Assembly: GCA_958510825.1 (NCBI GenBank)
Contig: OY294048.1
Coordinates: forward strand, 11,239,589-11,303,588
Source of the DNA: Brachypterus glaber
Taxonomy: Eukaryota; Arthropoda; Insecta; Coleoptera; Kateretidae
DNA length: 64,000 bases
Direction: 5' to 3'
Shown: positions 20,233 through 32,040 of the stretch, piece by piece
Layout: every line of letters begins with the position of its first letter
How positions within the stretch are numbered: position 1 is the first letter of the stretch
Made by a program: the position numbers and the translations under genes
The notes under the pieces: model-generated
Told to the model about the DNA's origin: nothing
What the model saw: only the letters and a program-made list of their open reading frames with translations
Database searches by the model: none

Positions 20233-21941
20233 AAACCAAAAATAAAATACATTAGTTAAAAATTACTTCGTATAAGATAAAATTAAATTTTGGCACATTT
20301 TAACATTTTAAATAATATTCTTGAAAAAAAAAAGATAACCATAACTATACTTTGTCAGAACCTAACCCCACAATAATAATAAAAGGTCTATATTGTTGCA
20401 GAGGTAACGGGGTGTTTCATTTGTTAAGAAGTTATTTGTACCGGTAGACGGGAACAGCAAAGCTGCTGCTGGATGGAGTAACCCTATTCTTCTACAAAGA
20501 AAGTATTATGATCAACCTAAAATTTAATTTAATTTCAAAATAGACAAAAGATGTCAACGAATGAAAAATATGGAATGGTTAATTGATGTCTTTGAAGCAA
20601 CCTAAATTATTACCTCACTCTTTGGTATAAACTACATAAGACAAGAATCTAACTATCCCGTAAGAGTCTACATAAATACCTTTGGGTTAACTATAAGCCG
20701 GACTTTTTTACCTTGCACTATGGTAATGTTTTATAATACAAAAAATTTTAACCCCTCTGGAGATATCAATCTTGGAGGTAAAGAAAATTATTATAGAAGA
20801 ATATTAAATTTATTTAATTTGAACGTAATCGATTTTAGGTCTCTAGATGGGGCTCCTTGAAGGACAAATATGCGTCCTAAGAATGTCACAAACATCTACC
20901 AACGCCAGGGACCCATAAAAGCTAAAGAAGTCTAAATATTGTACCTTATCTTTTGTTTATGAGAAAAAAAGGATACTCGTTGAATACATATCAGCTCCTC
21001 TGGGTAATAAACGTATGTAGATATCGAAAAACTTTTTAGAGCACAAAACAAGACAAACGTTAATGAATCGATTTATGTTACAAAAAATAAAAATTCAAGG
21101 CATGTAACTTTACAGGTAAGCTGATATCTTAAGAACCAGAGGATCACGTTAAAAACTAATTGGAACACAAATTTTCACATGATGTCCTCACATAAACATT
21201 TGTTTTGTGCTTCAAGTAGGTCTCTCAGTTCATACCACCTGAATATTTTTATGATATTGAAAGGAATTTCTATAAAAATAAAAAAAAGTTATAGCTATAC
21301 TTAAAAATGAAAAAATATAAAAAATAAACGAAAAAATAAAAGAGCTTAACCAATAAAAATCTTCACTATGTTACAAGTAGCATCTGTTTGTTAGCAAGAA
21401 AGAGGTCACTAAAGCCCTTGATCCAAATTTTCTTAAAACAGTAGGTTCAATAATAATCTCGCTCAATGGATTATAGAAGATTATCCTCTCTGCCCCAGAC
21501 ATAATGGATTTTTTTGTTGTTGTGTATACGTCGCGTCGATATATGGGTGATTCTCCTATAAATTAAATTATTAAATGTATAAATAAATTATTATTATTTA
21601 AACTTTTTAAACTTAAAGTTAATATAATAATACAAGTTATGGTTTATATAATATTATAAGTAATGGACAGCTCAAAAAAAGGCTTTCCGCAAGGGGTGGT
21701 CAGAGAAAATTTTTGTAAAATTTAGAAAAATAAATATTTTGGGAAGCCTAGTATTTTTTCCCCGGACTGTGTTTTTCGTTAAATTATAGTACGATGGTAT
21801 TAATATGCTAAGCTTCGAATTTGGCTCTGGGATATTTTTAGTAACTCCTACTTCGAATGATTTAAATTAAAAAATCATAGATTTTAAATGTTTCATGGCA
21901 GTAAGAAGAATCGCCCATATTGCACCGAAGCACTTTAAAAC
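20233..21941. other. Unassigned stretch
   Basis: An open plus-strand run of about 40 codons ends at a TAA near 20525 and includes PVDGNSKAAAGWSNPILLQR, preceded by TTGTTGCAG that could serve as a splice acceptor. Not recognised and not called as a gene. The rest shows nothing. Confidence 0.3.
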
Positions 21942-22118
21942 CTCACTGGCGCCGATTGCCTTTTTCAGTTAACTAATAACTGAAATTTGGCGAAGGCGTA
22001 CTACCTAGAAATATTGGTTCGAAAGTCAATTAAAGCCGGTGGTTCCCTCTACTACTAGCCCACACAAGTCCTGGATTTAGGGGATGCTTAATTAAGTAGA
22101 ATAGAACTAGGTTAAAAA
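21942..22118 (+). mobile_element. 5'-truncated SINE, same family as 44757-45026
   Basis: Shares CTCACTGGCGCCGAT, GAAATTTGGCGAAGGCG, AAGCCGGTGGTTCCCTCTAC, AGCCCACACAAGTCCTGGA and GGGGATGCTTA with the intact copy. The tRNA-like head up to the B box is missing. Confidence 0.85.
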
Positions 22119-22144
22119 CTAACATTTATAAACATTTATTTATA

Positions 22145-22430
22145 ACATAACCTATGATTCTGCATGTAAATTTACATATTTATTTTTTACAGTAAACTCT
22201 GTAAAATTTACTAGATTTTACATACAATTTTACATTTAATTTGCATATAAAATTGTAAAATTACATTTAAAATTGTCAAATTACATGTAAAATTGTAAAA
22301 TTACATGTAAAATTGTAAATTATATATAAAATCTAGTAAATTTTACATGTGTTTGCGTTGAATCACATTTACTTGCAGAATCATGTGTAATTACATATTT
22401 ATTTTTTACAACTGCAGGATAATTAAACTG
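22145..22430. mobile_element. Inverted-repeat element with AAATTGTAAAATTACAT repeats
   Basis: The outer arms contain ATGATTCTGCATGTAAAT and, inverted, TTACTTGCAGAATCATGTG. Both ends carry TATTTATTTTTTACA. The interior has several direct AAATTGTAAAATTACATGT units. Non-coding. Confidence 0.6.
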
Positions 22431-22540
22431 AATAATTTTAATCTAATTTACCTAAGTATATTTATTTGGTTCCCCAAAACACTCTTGACTAAGGTCCTTC
22501 TCCCTGTTACAATGCATTAATTAGTTTTTACTACAATATA

Positions 22541-22744
22541 CAGTGTGGTCCAAAAGGTATATATTGTCTATTCCATACTAGTTATAGAATATACTATTCT
22601 ACCCCAGTCAGGAATTGATACGAACGAAAATTTCGAAACAGATCCTTTAGATATATATTTAAAACAAGCCGTGTAGATATGTAATGCGTCGCATTCCATA
22701 ATGTACTCTTCACAGAGGATGCTTTAATGTATTCTTTATTGAAC
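22541..22744 (+). repeat. End fragment of the CAGTGCGGTCC family, then unassigned
   Basis: CAGTGTGGTCCAAAAGGT matches the left end of the element at 41273. The other end was not found nearby. Confidence 0.4.
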
Positions 22745-23260
22745 TTTATAAAAGATATTATTTTCTTTCTTTCTGGTCAATTACTTTCCCCAAGGAAAGT
22801 TTTGCGTTAGTAAAAAAAACATCGAAACATTTTTATTGCTTTTTTTACGTTTCTGGACGTTTTATATCCAAAAAATATAGTTTCCTTAAAAAAAAATTCT
22901 GACTGTCGATCTGTTACTCGGTCTGTCGGTCGGTCTGTCGCTCTTTCTGTGTGTTCGGGAAATTTGTGACCACGATAACTCCAGACCGCTTCTGGCTAAA
23001 GACTTAAAATGTGGACCATAGGTTGGTTATACAAAGTTCTAGGCTGGGATTGTTTTTGGTAAAAATCGGATTGAGGTAAGGGGCTAAAATGGGCTTAAAA
23101 CTTTTTTTTATTTTATTTATTTTTCGTTTCACGAAAAAAGAAACTTTTTTTGAAAAACTTGAAAATTTTTATTTTTTTTTAAATTTTTTTTTGGGGTAAA
23201 TGATAAAGTTAAAGGGATCCAGTTAGTTATGTTAAATAAAATGTGAGAAAAAAATGGGTC
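22745..23260 (-). repeat. GACA-tail family copy, reverse orientation
   Basis: From left: ATTACTTTCCCCAAGGAAAG, ATTGCTTTTTTTACGTTTCT, a run of CTGTCGGTCGGTCTGTCGCT words, TTGTGACCACGATAACTCC, then GTGGACCATAGGTTGG and GTTCTAGGCTGGGATT. The same order recurs at 50010-50190 and 51055-51260, and reversed at 45265-45380 and 46340-46540. Confidence 0.65.
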
Positions 23261-23799
23261 ACTCTTTTAAAACCAGGATATAATCCTGTTCCAGCTCTAG
23301 CTATGAAGAGTCCTGCAATAAATTTAGAATCAGGACCAAAATATATTGGATAGGTAGTTAAAATACCTTTAGAGGATGCGCTCTATAAATCCATTTAAAT
23401 TTTAAATTTCTCCCCAGGGTAAATTTGCTCTGAAAATATTCTCACAAATTACAATGTCGATTAGGTGTGGGTTGATAAAAGAAAGATTAATTTTCTACTG
23501 AATTATTAAGCAGTCTGGTTCATTGATTGAAAACAGAGTAGCATTTTAATTCTTTTGAAAATAGAGTAGCATTTTAATTCCCTTAAAATAACACAATCAA
23601 ACAAAAACAAAAAAAAAAAAACAAAAAAATTTAGAGAAAATTACAAAGTATTTGCTAAAAATAGGGCACCAGGTTCACGAAACTTTCGTAAAACTACAGT
23701 TTTTTATCATGGCAAAATATTGTGTTTTACAATGTTAATTCAAAGAAAAAATTAAAAAACAGGATTTTCTGAAATTTTCTTAACAGAATTCCTTAATTT
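23261..23799. other. Unassigned AT-rich stretch
   Basis: A short direct duplication (GAGTAGCATTTTAATTC) lies at about 23537 and 23564. Nothing else recognised. Confidence 0.4.
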
Positions 23800-23803
23800 T
23801 TAA

Positions 23804-24410
23804 CACTTAGCTACAGACATGGAGTAGATTTCACCCCTTTTATGCAGTTTGTGATTTCTTCCCAATCCGACTAACTCCGGCTTTCCGCGTCTCAGTTCCT
23901 TTCGGACATTCAGTTTAAGCCCTAAATTCGTGGGGAGAAGTTGGTATGTTACACAGTGATTTTTTACGTGTTTATTTAAAATTAGGCGGCGTAAAAAATA
24001 CGCCATATCTGTAAGTACGAAATAAGAAAAAAAATAGGGCTTACCCATTACAATTTTTTTAATTTTTTAGAATTTTATGTTTATGTTGTTTATTTATGAT
24101 TAAGTTTTTAATTTTATCCTATAAATGAAAAAAGTCATTTAAATAAATTTTCCCACCAAGTCAAAATAACAAAAAAATAATATTATAGTATAAATTATAT
24201 TATAAAAATTACTTATTTAAATATTATATTCTATTGCATTTTTAATGTAATATTTTTTAAAACTATAAAGAACACTTTTAACGATAAATAAATCAAAATT
24301 GTAAAATTTTTTTTCGACTTTTAAATTATTTAAAGGAATGCGTAATTTTTACGCCATGTCTGTAGTAACTTTCCATGAATAAGGTATCTGTGACGGAGGG
24401 TTAAAATTCC
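23804..24410. mobile_element. Possible second piggyBac-like MITE, eroded
   Basis: TTAA lies at 23800-23803 and 24411-24414. The right end, read inward, starts CCCTCCGTCACAGATACC, but the left end (CACTTAGCTACAGACATGG) matches only partly. CGCCAT(G/A)TCTGTA recurs near 24002 and 24353 and inverted near 23810. The CCC start and TTAA flanks suggest piggyBac type; the weak left end keeps confidence low. Confidence 0.35.
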
Positions 24411-25985
24411 TCTACATTAGCTTTGCCTGATTAAACCTATGGATAAAATTTGTTATCATAAAAAAATATATTGACCTTCAAAAATAACGAAATAATGTCG
24501 AATAACTCCCGAAACGTTTGTTTAATTTTAACGAATTTTTTATTATTTTGTTATTTAGATGCTAATTAATAACTAATTACGCTTTGAGATTACGACGCAT
24601 CTGTTAATATATATAAAAAACAAGTTTGGACTTTTTTTTCTTTTTTGAAAAAAAAAAGAATGAAAAAAAAACTGTTTAAGAAAAAAGTCCAAACGAAAAA
24701 AAAAAGAATGAAAAAAAAAAACTGTTTAAGAGAAAAAAAAATGTCCGGCCTTTAATTTAAATGTTTTGAGCTTAGACGCTTCAATTGTACAATTAAAAGG
24801 TTTTTAAAGGGTACCAGGCAGCCTGAAACCGAGTGATAAGGCCAGAAAATCACGAGACTTGGAGCTGAAAACCACAAGACCGTTTCCCCTATATCTTTCC
24901 CGATTTATTTTATGATAATTTTACAGAACTTCATATTATGTTTCCGTTTTAAGTAAAGAACCATCTTATTTAATAAAATATTTCATTTGTATGGCCACTT
25001 TGTCAGATTTTAAATGCTTTGTTGCACTTTGCACAAATTTTTACTTGATACAAAAATGAACCAAATTCTTTGTTTTTTACTTTTTGGTTTTAAATTGATA
25101 GATTCATCATAAACAATAAGTTTATGAAAAACATATATATGGGAATGTTCAAGTATTACGTAACGCTCCTAGGGGGCGGGGGTAATTTTGGAGTGTTAAG
25201 CACATGTTAATGGTATAGGAAAATAGCGTTCCATTAAATTATTTTTTTTGTACATTCAGTCTGGCAACGTTGTGTTTTCGGATACAATTTTTGGTCTCAT
25301 TGTTTACAGTGCCTTAGATCAGTGAGCCAAACTTAAAGTGTATGTGTGGAATGGGAACTAAACCTTCGTTTACATTTTTAAACAAAATTAACGTGTAGTT
25401 TTAATAGATTAATAATTTTGGCTTAATTATAACCTAACCGTTTAATTTAAAATAAAAACCGGTTTATGGATAAGATAAAGAGTTTACGACTGAAATAGAA
25501 GGTGGAGTTTAACTAAAATTTTCTATATCCAGTAGACTGGATAATATTCACTGGATATAAGACTTTAAACATGGAAAGCACAGTAAAATTACTTTGTTAC
25601 ATTACCTTTAAGTTTCTAATTAAATTTTATTTTACCTTTGGAGTGTTTCCACGGAAACTTAGCCTATGCTGAAGAAAAACTATGAAAAGTATAAAAATAA
25701 TACCTGTAGCAAGTTCATATTTTTTTAATATTTTCCTAAAAAGTAGTTTAATTTTAATTTAATTTTTACACAAGGAAACAATTAATTTAATTTTTTTTTC
25801 AAAAATATCACACTCCTAACCGTGTCTCGGTCATTTTAAAGGTTCTCTACCTTAAAAACAAAAAAAAGTAAATGTTACAGCGAGGCAGACATTTTTGTTT
25901 TCAGAAATCTGAAGGTAAAAACAAAACATAAAATTAAATAGTGTAATGAGTTTTTATTTTATTTTTTTGTTTTTCTTTTCTTAAC
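24411..25985. other. Mostly unassigned; direct duplication at about 24650-24750
   Basis: AGAATGAAAAAAAAACTG with TTTAAGA is duplicated near 24657 and 24708, with AAGTCCAAACGA between. TTCAAGTATTACGTAACGC with a following G-run (25150-25190) looks like one end of a transposon, but no partner end was found. Remaining DNA unassigned. Confidence 0.4.
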
Positions 25986-25987
25986 CA

Positions 25988-26581
25988 TTTTTATTTCATT
26001 ATTTTCTCCTGGCTGTATTTTATATATGTCATAAAGTACATTTAAATTAAACTATTTCTAAATTACTAGGCTCCGGATCCGTTTTCTTTTGGTGCTAGAA
26101 GCTCCGAAAGCTGTGAATGAGCTACCAGCTACATTCAGATTAAGCTATTTTCATTATTATACACAACAATTCTGGGGCCAAGGCTTAAGGACAGTCTTTA
26201 AAAAGTGCCTTTGACATATGATATTCATTTTTTTAAAGAAATGAGTATTTATGAAATGACATTTTGATTAAATTAAATTCTTTCTACTTTATAGTACTGA
26301 CATATGTCAAATTAACTTTTTAAAGTATGTTTTTACCCCTTGGCCTGCTGAATAATTATGTAAAACTGTGAAAATAGACTAGACTAAATGTAATAACTCT
26401 AATGTATTGGACTCGGTAAGTTAAAAGTATATTTTTCGTATACCCCATTTCACCACACCTTTGGAGCTTCTAGCACCCAAAGGAACCCGATCTAGGACCT
26501 GGCCATTGACAAATAGCTTAATTTGAATGTACTTTAAAAGATATATAAAATACAGCTGGGAAAAAATAATGAAATAAAAAT
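25988..26581. mobile_element. Inverted-repeat pair with GTGCTAGAAGCTCC ends
   Basis: 25988-26122 and 26449-26581 are inverted copies: ATTTCATTATTTT, CTGTATTTTATATAT, AAAGTACATT and GGTGCTAGAAGCTCC in each. The 326-bp spacer is AT-rich. Probably the arms of a foldback element; ends not resolved. Confidence 0.65.
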
Positions 26582-27100
26582 CGTCTCCAGCTCTTAGACT
26601 ACTTGCCACACACTACTTTGCAATGAGATTAGACTTTCTCTTGTTTACTACTACATTTGATTGTTCATAATATATGTCACATCATAAGAAAACTATGCTT
26701 GTAACTATGGACATACGCTTTGGACTGCTAGAAAGTAAAAAGTATCAGTGGTTAACTTTTAACAGATCGTAACTTTGTAATGATTCTTACATTTGTTTTG
26801 CTTCTCACCAGATTTTCTTTTCTTATAGTAAACGATAAAACATCGCAAATTATTGCGTTAGTACCTATGAGCTGTATAGTCTAGCCTGAGATAACAATTG
26901 TGTCTATAGGTTTGTTTGTCCAGATTATTTTTAGGAAAGATCATACGAAAACTCTTTAATTTAATTAAGAACTCAATTGAAAACATAATTGATAATAAAC
27001 TAAATGCATGGTTTCATATTAAAAATTCGCGCCTTTGCTTGTTTTGATACAAATCGAGCTTAAGTAAGCGGCGTTAATTAAGCCAATTTTCAAAATTACA
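26582..27100. other. Unassigned stretch
   Basis: No feature recognised. Confidence 0.4.
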
Positions 27101-27545
27101 TTAAAGGGTTTATTTTGCCAAATATTAAACGTCCAGACAGAGAAATTTGAAATAAAAAGTCCAAACGATGAGGTTCCATTTTTTTCGAAATCGACATTTT
27201 AGCGGCGTCTGTTAGCTTGTAACATGAAGAAACAACATACAAAACCTTACAGGGGACAAACAATGAGATTCCACTAAAAACTGCGGTTAAAAATTTGAAT
27301 TTGATGTTTACATTTTTAAAATGAATAAAAATATTGGGTATACATGAAGTTTTCATTCGTGTCTGGATTCAACATGGGGTTCTAATGAATGTTTGATCGA
27401 AAAAATTACTAAGAAAGAACTCTAAATATCATTAAAAACTATTTCACCAGTAGTTGCGAAACTTTAAATTTTGTTTTTCTCAACTTTTAAATAATGGAAC
27501 CTCATCGTTTTTCCACTGGACCCTTTAATTGGATAATTAAAACTC
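27101..27545. repeat. Weak inverted repeat around ACGATGAGGTTCCAT
   Basis: ATTAAAGGGT and ACGATGAGGTTCCATT on the left are matched in inverted order by AATGGAACCTCATCGT and ACCCTTTAATTGG on the right (27493-27532). The left arm carries AAAAAGTCCAAACGATGAGG, the phrase seen in the other foldback elements. Ends uncertain. Confidence 0.45.
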
Positions 27546-28020
27546 GTCAATTTTGTTTTTTTTATGTCAAATATTATTCATTTTAATAAGTCAAGTTAAT
27601 TTAGCTTGTCAAATTATTTTAGCACAATATAAAAACCTAATTTACACCACTAAAAATCGGTTACAGCTTTCTTTTTGCTTCCCATTTTCAGATATCAATG
27701 TACTATAGAATGCAAAACATTGCATATCATATTGTTTGGTTATAAGCAGCAATATCAGAATTTCTGAACTCTATTTTATCCTTATTAAGGATAGTTCTGG
27801 AACAGAAATCGATAGGCAAACCTAAGCGATTAGAGATCCAGTCCCTGCAAACATGTGTTTTGCTCTCCTGAATATAACCATTTAAATCCGCAAAACTCGT
27901 TCGCTGCAGTAGAATTAATTTATTTGGATGTCAGCATTTCTAACTAAACGAAGTAGGGATCAAGTCGGTTGTCACAATTTAAAACGCAGTATCTACTCAA
28001 ATCAAACCAAAGAATTTTTT
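27546..28020. other. Unassigned stretch before LINE
   Basis: No LINE homology recognised. A T-run at 28015-28023 precedes the first readable LINE codons. Confidence 0.4.
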
Positions 28021-29455
28021 TTTCTAGCGGAGCCCTTATCAGAACTAATGACTTTATCATTTAATACGACAAATACTCCACAAGATTGTAGGACTGCCAT
28101 CATATCACCAATTTTCAAAAAAGGCGATAAATTAGAGCCCACTAATTATCGTCCTATTAATCTTTTATGTGTAACCCTAAAAGTTATGGAACCTATTATT
28201 GCGGATAAGTTAATCGAATTCTTACTCAATAACTCGATTATTCCAGAAGATCAACACGGTTTCATACCTGGTAGATCAGTTATTACAAACTTACTAAAAT
28301 GTTTAAACTATTGGACGAGTGAACTTGATATGAATAATTGTGTGGACATTATATACCTGGATTTTCAGCGAGCGTTTGATAACGTGCCGTTTAGAAGACT
28401 GTTAGCTAAACTTGAACATTTCGGTATACGTGGTAAATTATTGTCGTGGTTGGAAGTTTACCTGACCTTGAGGTTATTTTGTGTAAGAGTTGGGCTATGT
28501 GTCTCTGATCTGCTCTCTGCTCTTAGTGGAGTCCCTCAGGGCTCAGTACTGGGGCCTATTTTATTTTTGATTTTTATTTCGGATCTATCAATTGCCATAC
28601 AGTCAAAACAAGCCTCTTTCGCCGATGATAGAAAAATTTTTGGTAACCCTGCAACTGACTATGAAAGCCTATGTGCCGATTTAAAAACTATTGAGAACTG
28701 GTGCAAGGATTGGTTACTGCCATTAAACGAAAATAAATGTACTATGCTTCATCTTGGCAAAAAACCCTCGAATATCTTACTATATCAACAACAAGTTAAT
28801 AAAAGTAGTAACTTCACAGGTAGACCTTGGTGTTGTTATATCTCAAGATTTAAAATGGGAGGCACATATTACATCCACAGTTAAAAAGGCAAATTATGTG
28901 GCTTACTTAATCAAAAAAACATTTACAAACCCTTCCATAAAATGCATTATGAAACTGTATTCCACATATATAAGACCTATATTAGAATTTGCAGCACCAA
29001 TCTGGAACCCAATTTTTGTTAAGGATGTGCTGACAATGGAAAATATGCAGAGGCGTGTGCTAAAACTGTGTCCTGCCCTTCGCGAAGCCAATTATGATGA
29101 ACGACTACGATTAACCAAATTAACATCTCTAGAGACAAGAAGAAAACGTGGTAACCTAATTTTAGTCTATAGAGCTTTACACAATCTCTTTGGCACTGAC
29201 ATGTCTCATATGTTTACGATTAATAATGATCCGCGCCTCCGTGGTCATTCACTCAGAATAGCTCATGATTATTATCGAACTTCTTTCCGTCAACATTTTT
29301 GGTCTTGCCGCATTCGTAATGAGTGGAATTCGCTGCCTGAGTATGTGGTCCAGGCCCCATCGCTTAATACCTTCAAGAATAGGCTAGATGAATTTTTATT
29401 TATTTTTTTTTTTATTTTTAATTTTTTTTTTCTCTGTTTTAATTTTATATTTTAA
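28021..29455 (+). pseudogene. LINE ORF2: reverse transcriptase, one frameshift
   Basis: Reads as the reverse transcriptase of a jockey/CR1-like non-LTR retrotransposon. Palm and finger motifs follow in order: PIFKKGD then NYRPINLL; QHGFIPGRS; YLDFQRAFDNVPF with the first catalytic aspartate; SGVPQGSVLGPILF; FADD at 28618-28629 with the catalytic pair intact; LPLNENKCTMLHLG. A frameshift near 28790-28825 moves to the next frame: VDLGVVISQDLKWEAHI, then thumb (YIRPILEFAAPIWNP) and C-terminal region (RIRNEWNSLPEYV). The endonuclease and ORF1 are absent, so the copy is 5'-truncated. An ATG at 27928 exists, but codons before about 28021 show no family similarity. Only one obvious lesion in 475 codons suggests a fairly young copy. 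Confidence 0.93.
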
Positions 29456-29541
29456 CCTAACTGTATATGCATAGTATTATAGGCTCAATAGGGCTTGCCC
29501 TTAGCCTGAACAAACTTTATAATAATAATAATAATAATAAT
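29456..29541 (+). mobile_element. LINE 3' UTR and (TAA)n tail
   Basis: After the stop come ATAGGCTCAATAGGGCTTG, CCTTAGCCTGAACAAAC and an (ATA)n tail at 29519-29541, the normal end of this class of element. Confidence 0.8.
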
Positions 29542-29795
29542 TAGAGTAGGTCGAACAGGTCCTGTTTCACATTTTCCCATCCTGTCAAAATTCTTCGCAC
29601 ATCAATGATTGCTATCCATATTTGACAATTGGTCAGATAGCATTGCTATTTTCTCCACTCTAATTAATTGAATCAGACCTTAAATTATGCTAGGTCACTT
29701 TTGTTTTTCGATTTAACTGAAGTTATAGATTTTAAATCGTAGAATCCAAATCCGACACAATCTTTGCATTACTTCGTGGAATCTGAATAATAACA
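29542..29795. other. Unassigned stretch
   Basis: GAGTAG near 29545 and CTCTAAT near 29658 hint at a small inverted element, but no firm ends were seen. Confidence 0.3.
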
Positions 29796-30578
29796 TAGGC
29801 CCACAAAATAAAAAAAGTACCCAGATCTTTTGACGAGACATGTCTATTCTTATGTATTTTTCATCGCTGAATCCAAATCCGAAGTCATATTAGCGGGTCC
29901 CGCAGTGATTTTTCGAAAAAAAAATGCAAAAAACATGATTTTCTATGGTTTTTTGTATGGTTTTTTGAAATAAAAAAAAAACGGAAAATGATAAAACTAA
30001 TCTGACTTCAAACTTAAATTCTAAAAATCAAAATACATTGAAAAAAAGAAACTAAATATTAGTTTTTTTTTTCACGAAACTTTGAAATTTTGAAAACTGT
30101 AGCAGCAGAGCTTCAGCCGAACCAAACGAAGTATCTTGAGCTGGAGACAAGAGGTATATATTCCTATGTATTTTGACACGCTGAATCCGAATCCGCCGCC
30201 AGAATTGGCCCAACTGATCTTGGTTTGGCCCTAACCTCAAACAACACCTCAAAATCGCCAAAATTGACCTTGCGCTGCCACAGTTTCAAAGGCCTGCAAG
30301 GGTCAAAATTTCGTGAAAAAAAAATCAAAATATGGTTTTCGATGTATTTTAATCCGTAGAATTCAAATTTGAAGTCAGATTGGTTTTATTATTTTCTTTC
30401 TGTTTTTTAATTCCAAAAACCATAAAAAAACATAAAAAATCATGTTTTTTGCATTTTTCTCGAAAAATCACTGCGGGACCCCCTAATCTGACTTCCGATT
30501 TGGATTCAGAGATAAAAAATAAATGAGAATAGACCTGTCTTGTCAAAAGGGTACTTTTTTTATTTTGTGGGCCTGTGT
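29796..30578. mobile_element. Foldback element with about 250-bp arms
   Basis: The left end AGGCCCACAAAATAAAAAAA and right end (complement) match. Arms share TCGCTGAATCCAAATCCGAA, GGGTCCCGCAGTGATTTTTC and its partner GAAAAATCACTGCGGGACCC near 30463. The core has CGCTGAATCCGAATCCGCC and TTTGGCCCTAACCTCAAAC. GAATCCGAATC and AACCTCAAA are phrases shared with the elements at 2848, 13655 and 49731. The three minus-strand frames here are arm artefacts. Confidence 0.87.
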
Positions 30579-31629
30579 AATACAGGAGATAAAATGACCA
30601 AATATTATCTTTTTATCGGTTTTAGTCATATTTTTCACTTATTTTTATTATCTTAAAAAAAAATCACGTTAATTATTTGGTAGTTTTTTTGTATGCTTTT
30701 CTGACAAAGTGTGGCGTAATGGAAAAGTCTTTCAAAAAAATACCAAAACTACCGTGATATAAATAACATGAATAACTATTGTTAAGTATAGTTATATTAG
30801 TTTTATTTTAGTATAATAGTTTTTAAATCTAGTAAATTAATATTCTTGATTTAAATTTGGTAGTTCACTTATTTATTCGTGGATGTCTCTGTCTGCCCGC
30901 GTTTGAATTAAAATGTTTTTAGACTGCTAAAAAAACCCTCACTGTTCTTTGAAAAACACAGAGTTCGAATTTTAACGTATACAGACAGCTAGCTTCTGTC
31001 TATTTATTGTCTTTTTAAAATGTTTCCGTTCACTAAAATTATTTATTGTTAGTTATTTATAAACTTTACATGTGAATTATACATCGGGTTATTCGTGTAC
31101 CGTGCGTGTAACTTGTGGTTAGAGAAATTACGCAAGCTACAAGAATAATCGACTAGTCAAAGATCACCACACGCTGGCCCCAAAGTAAGTAATTTTTCTA
31201 CTATACCGTCTCGTTTATCTATTATTTTCAACCCTTAAAATGCAGTCCATATGTCATAGTCTATCGTGTTCATATTCATCCGAGCGCTCAAAATTTCGAG
31301 CGCTCAAAAAACTATTGTATTATATTATTTTATAATAAACTACAACATAAAGAGCTGCCTAAATATTGTTTATATGCATTGCACTATGGTCTGAGAAGCA
31401 TTCATTTTTGGCATTAATTCGACTTAAAACTAAGTTTTCATGTCTTTATAATTATGGATAGTTAAACTATGTTTGTGATAAATATGAAATCAATTTATTG
31501 ACTACCTTATGCCTGAGAATGATTCAAACTTAAAAATTTTCATTTTGTAAATTGTATATTCTCTTACCTCCCCTTCTTTTTGTTGTAGACTTACATGCAC
31601 TATGATTTACCGTAATAATATATACAAAA
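30579..31629. other. Unassigned AT-rich stretch
   Basis: No feature recognised. A local hairpin AGCGCTCAAAATTTCGAGCGCT lies near 31284-31306. Confidence 0.4.
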
Positions 31630-32040
31630 AAGAAATTGTAAAATTCGGTATGTAGGAGTACAATGACAAACGAAAATTAACAGAACCAAAAAACAAGATG
31701 GCGGACTTGTCAAAGTGATATTTTTCGAATTGGAGATCGTAGAAACTTGAAATTCGGTATAAAGGGACACAATAAAAAGCAAAAATCAACAAAACCAATA
31801 AACAAGATGGCCGAATTGTCAAAGTAATATCTTTTAAACGGTGGGTCGTAGAAACTTGAAATTTGTTATGTATGGTGGTATGTATTTGGTATGTAATGAC
31901 AAACAAAAATCAACAAAACCAAAAAACAAGATGGTCGACCTATAAATGTAATATCTTTCGAACGGGAGGTCGTAGAAACATGAAATTTGGTGTGTAGGTA
32001 ACTGAAAACAATTAAAAATCGATAAAATAACAAAAATTAG
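31630..32040. repeat. Tandem repeat, about 110-124 bp unit, three-plus copies
   Basis: AAACAAGATGG(C/T)(G/C)GA recurs at about 31692, 31801 and 31925. Each is followed by TTGTCAAAG or a relative, TCGTAGAAAC(T/A)TGAAATT and ACAAAAATCAACAAAACCAA-like words. Copies differ by many substitutions, so the array is older than the 153-bp array. Frames on the minus strand (99 and 60 codons) are by-products. Confidence 0.75.

Noticed and set aside
25148..25190. TTCAAGTATTACGTAACGC plus G-run as a transposon end
   Set aside because: Looks like a terminal sequence, but no inverted partner was found nearby, so no element is called.
31600..31906. Two overlapping minus-strand frames (60 and 99 codons) with repeated peptide phrases
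   Set aside because: They follow the period of the tandem repeat at 31630-32040.
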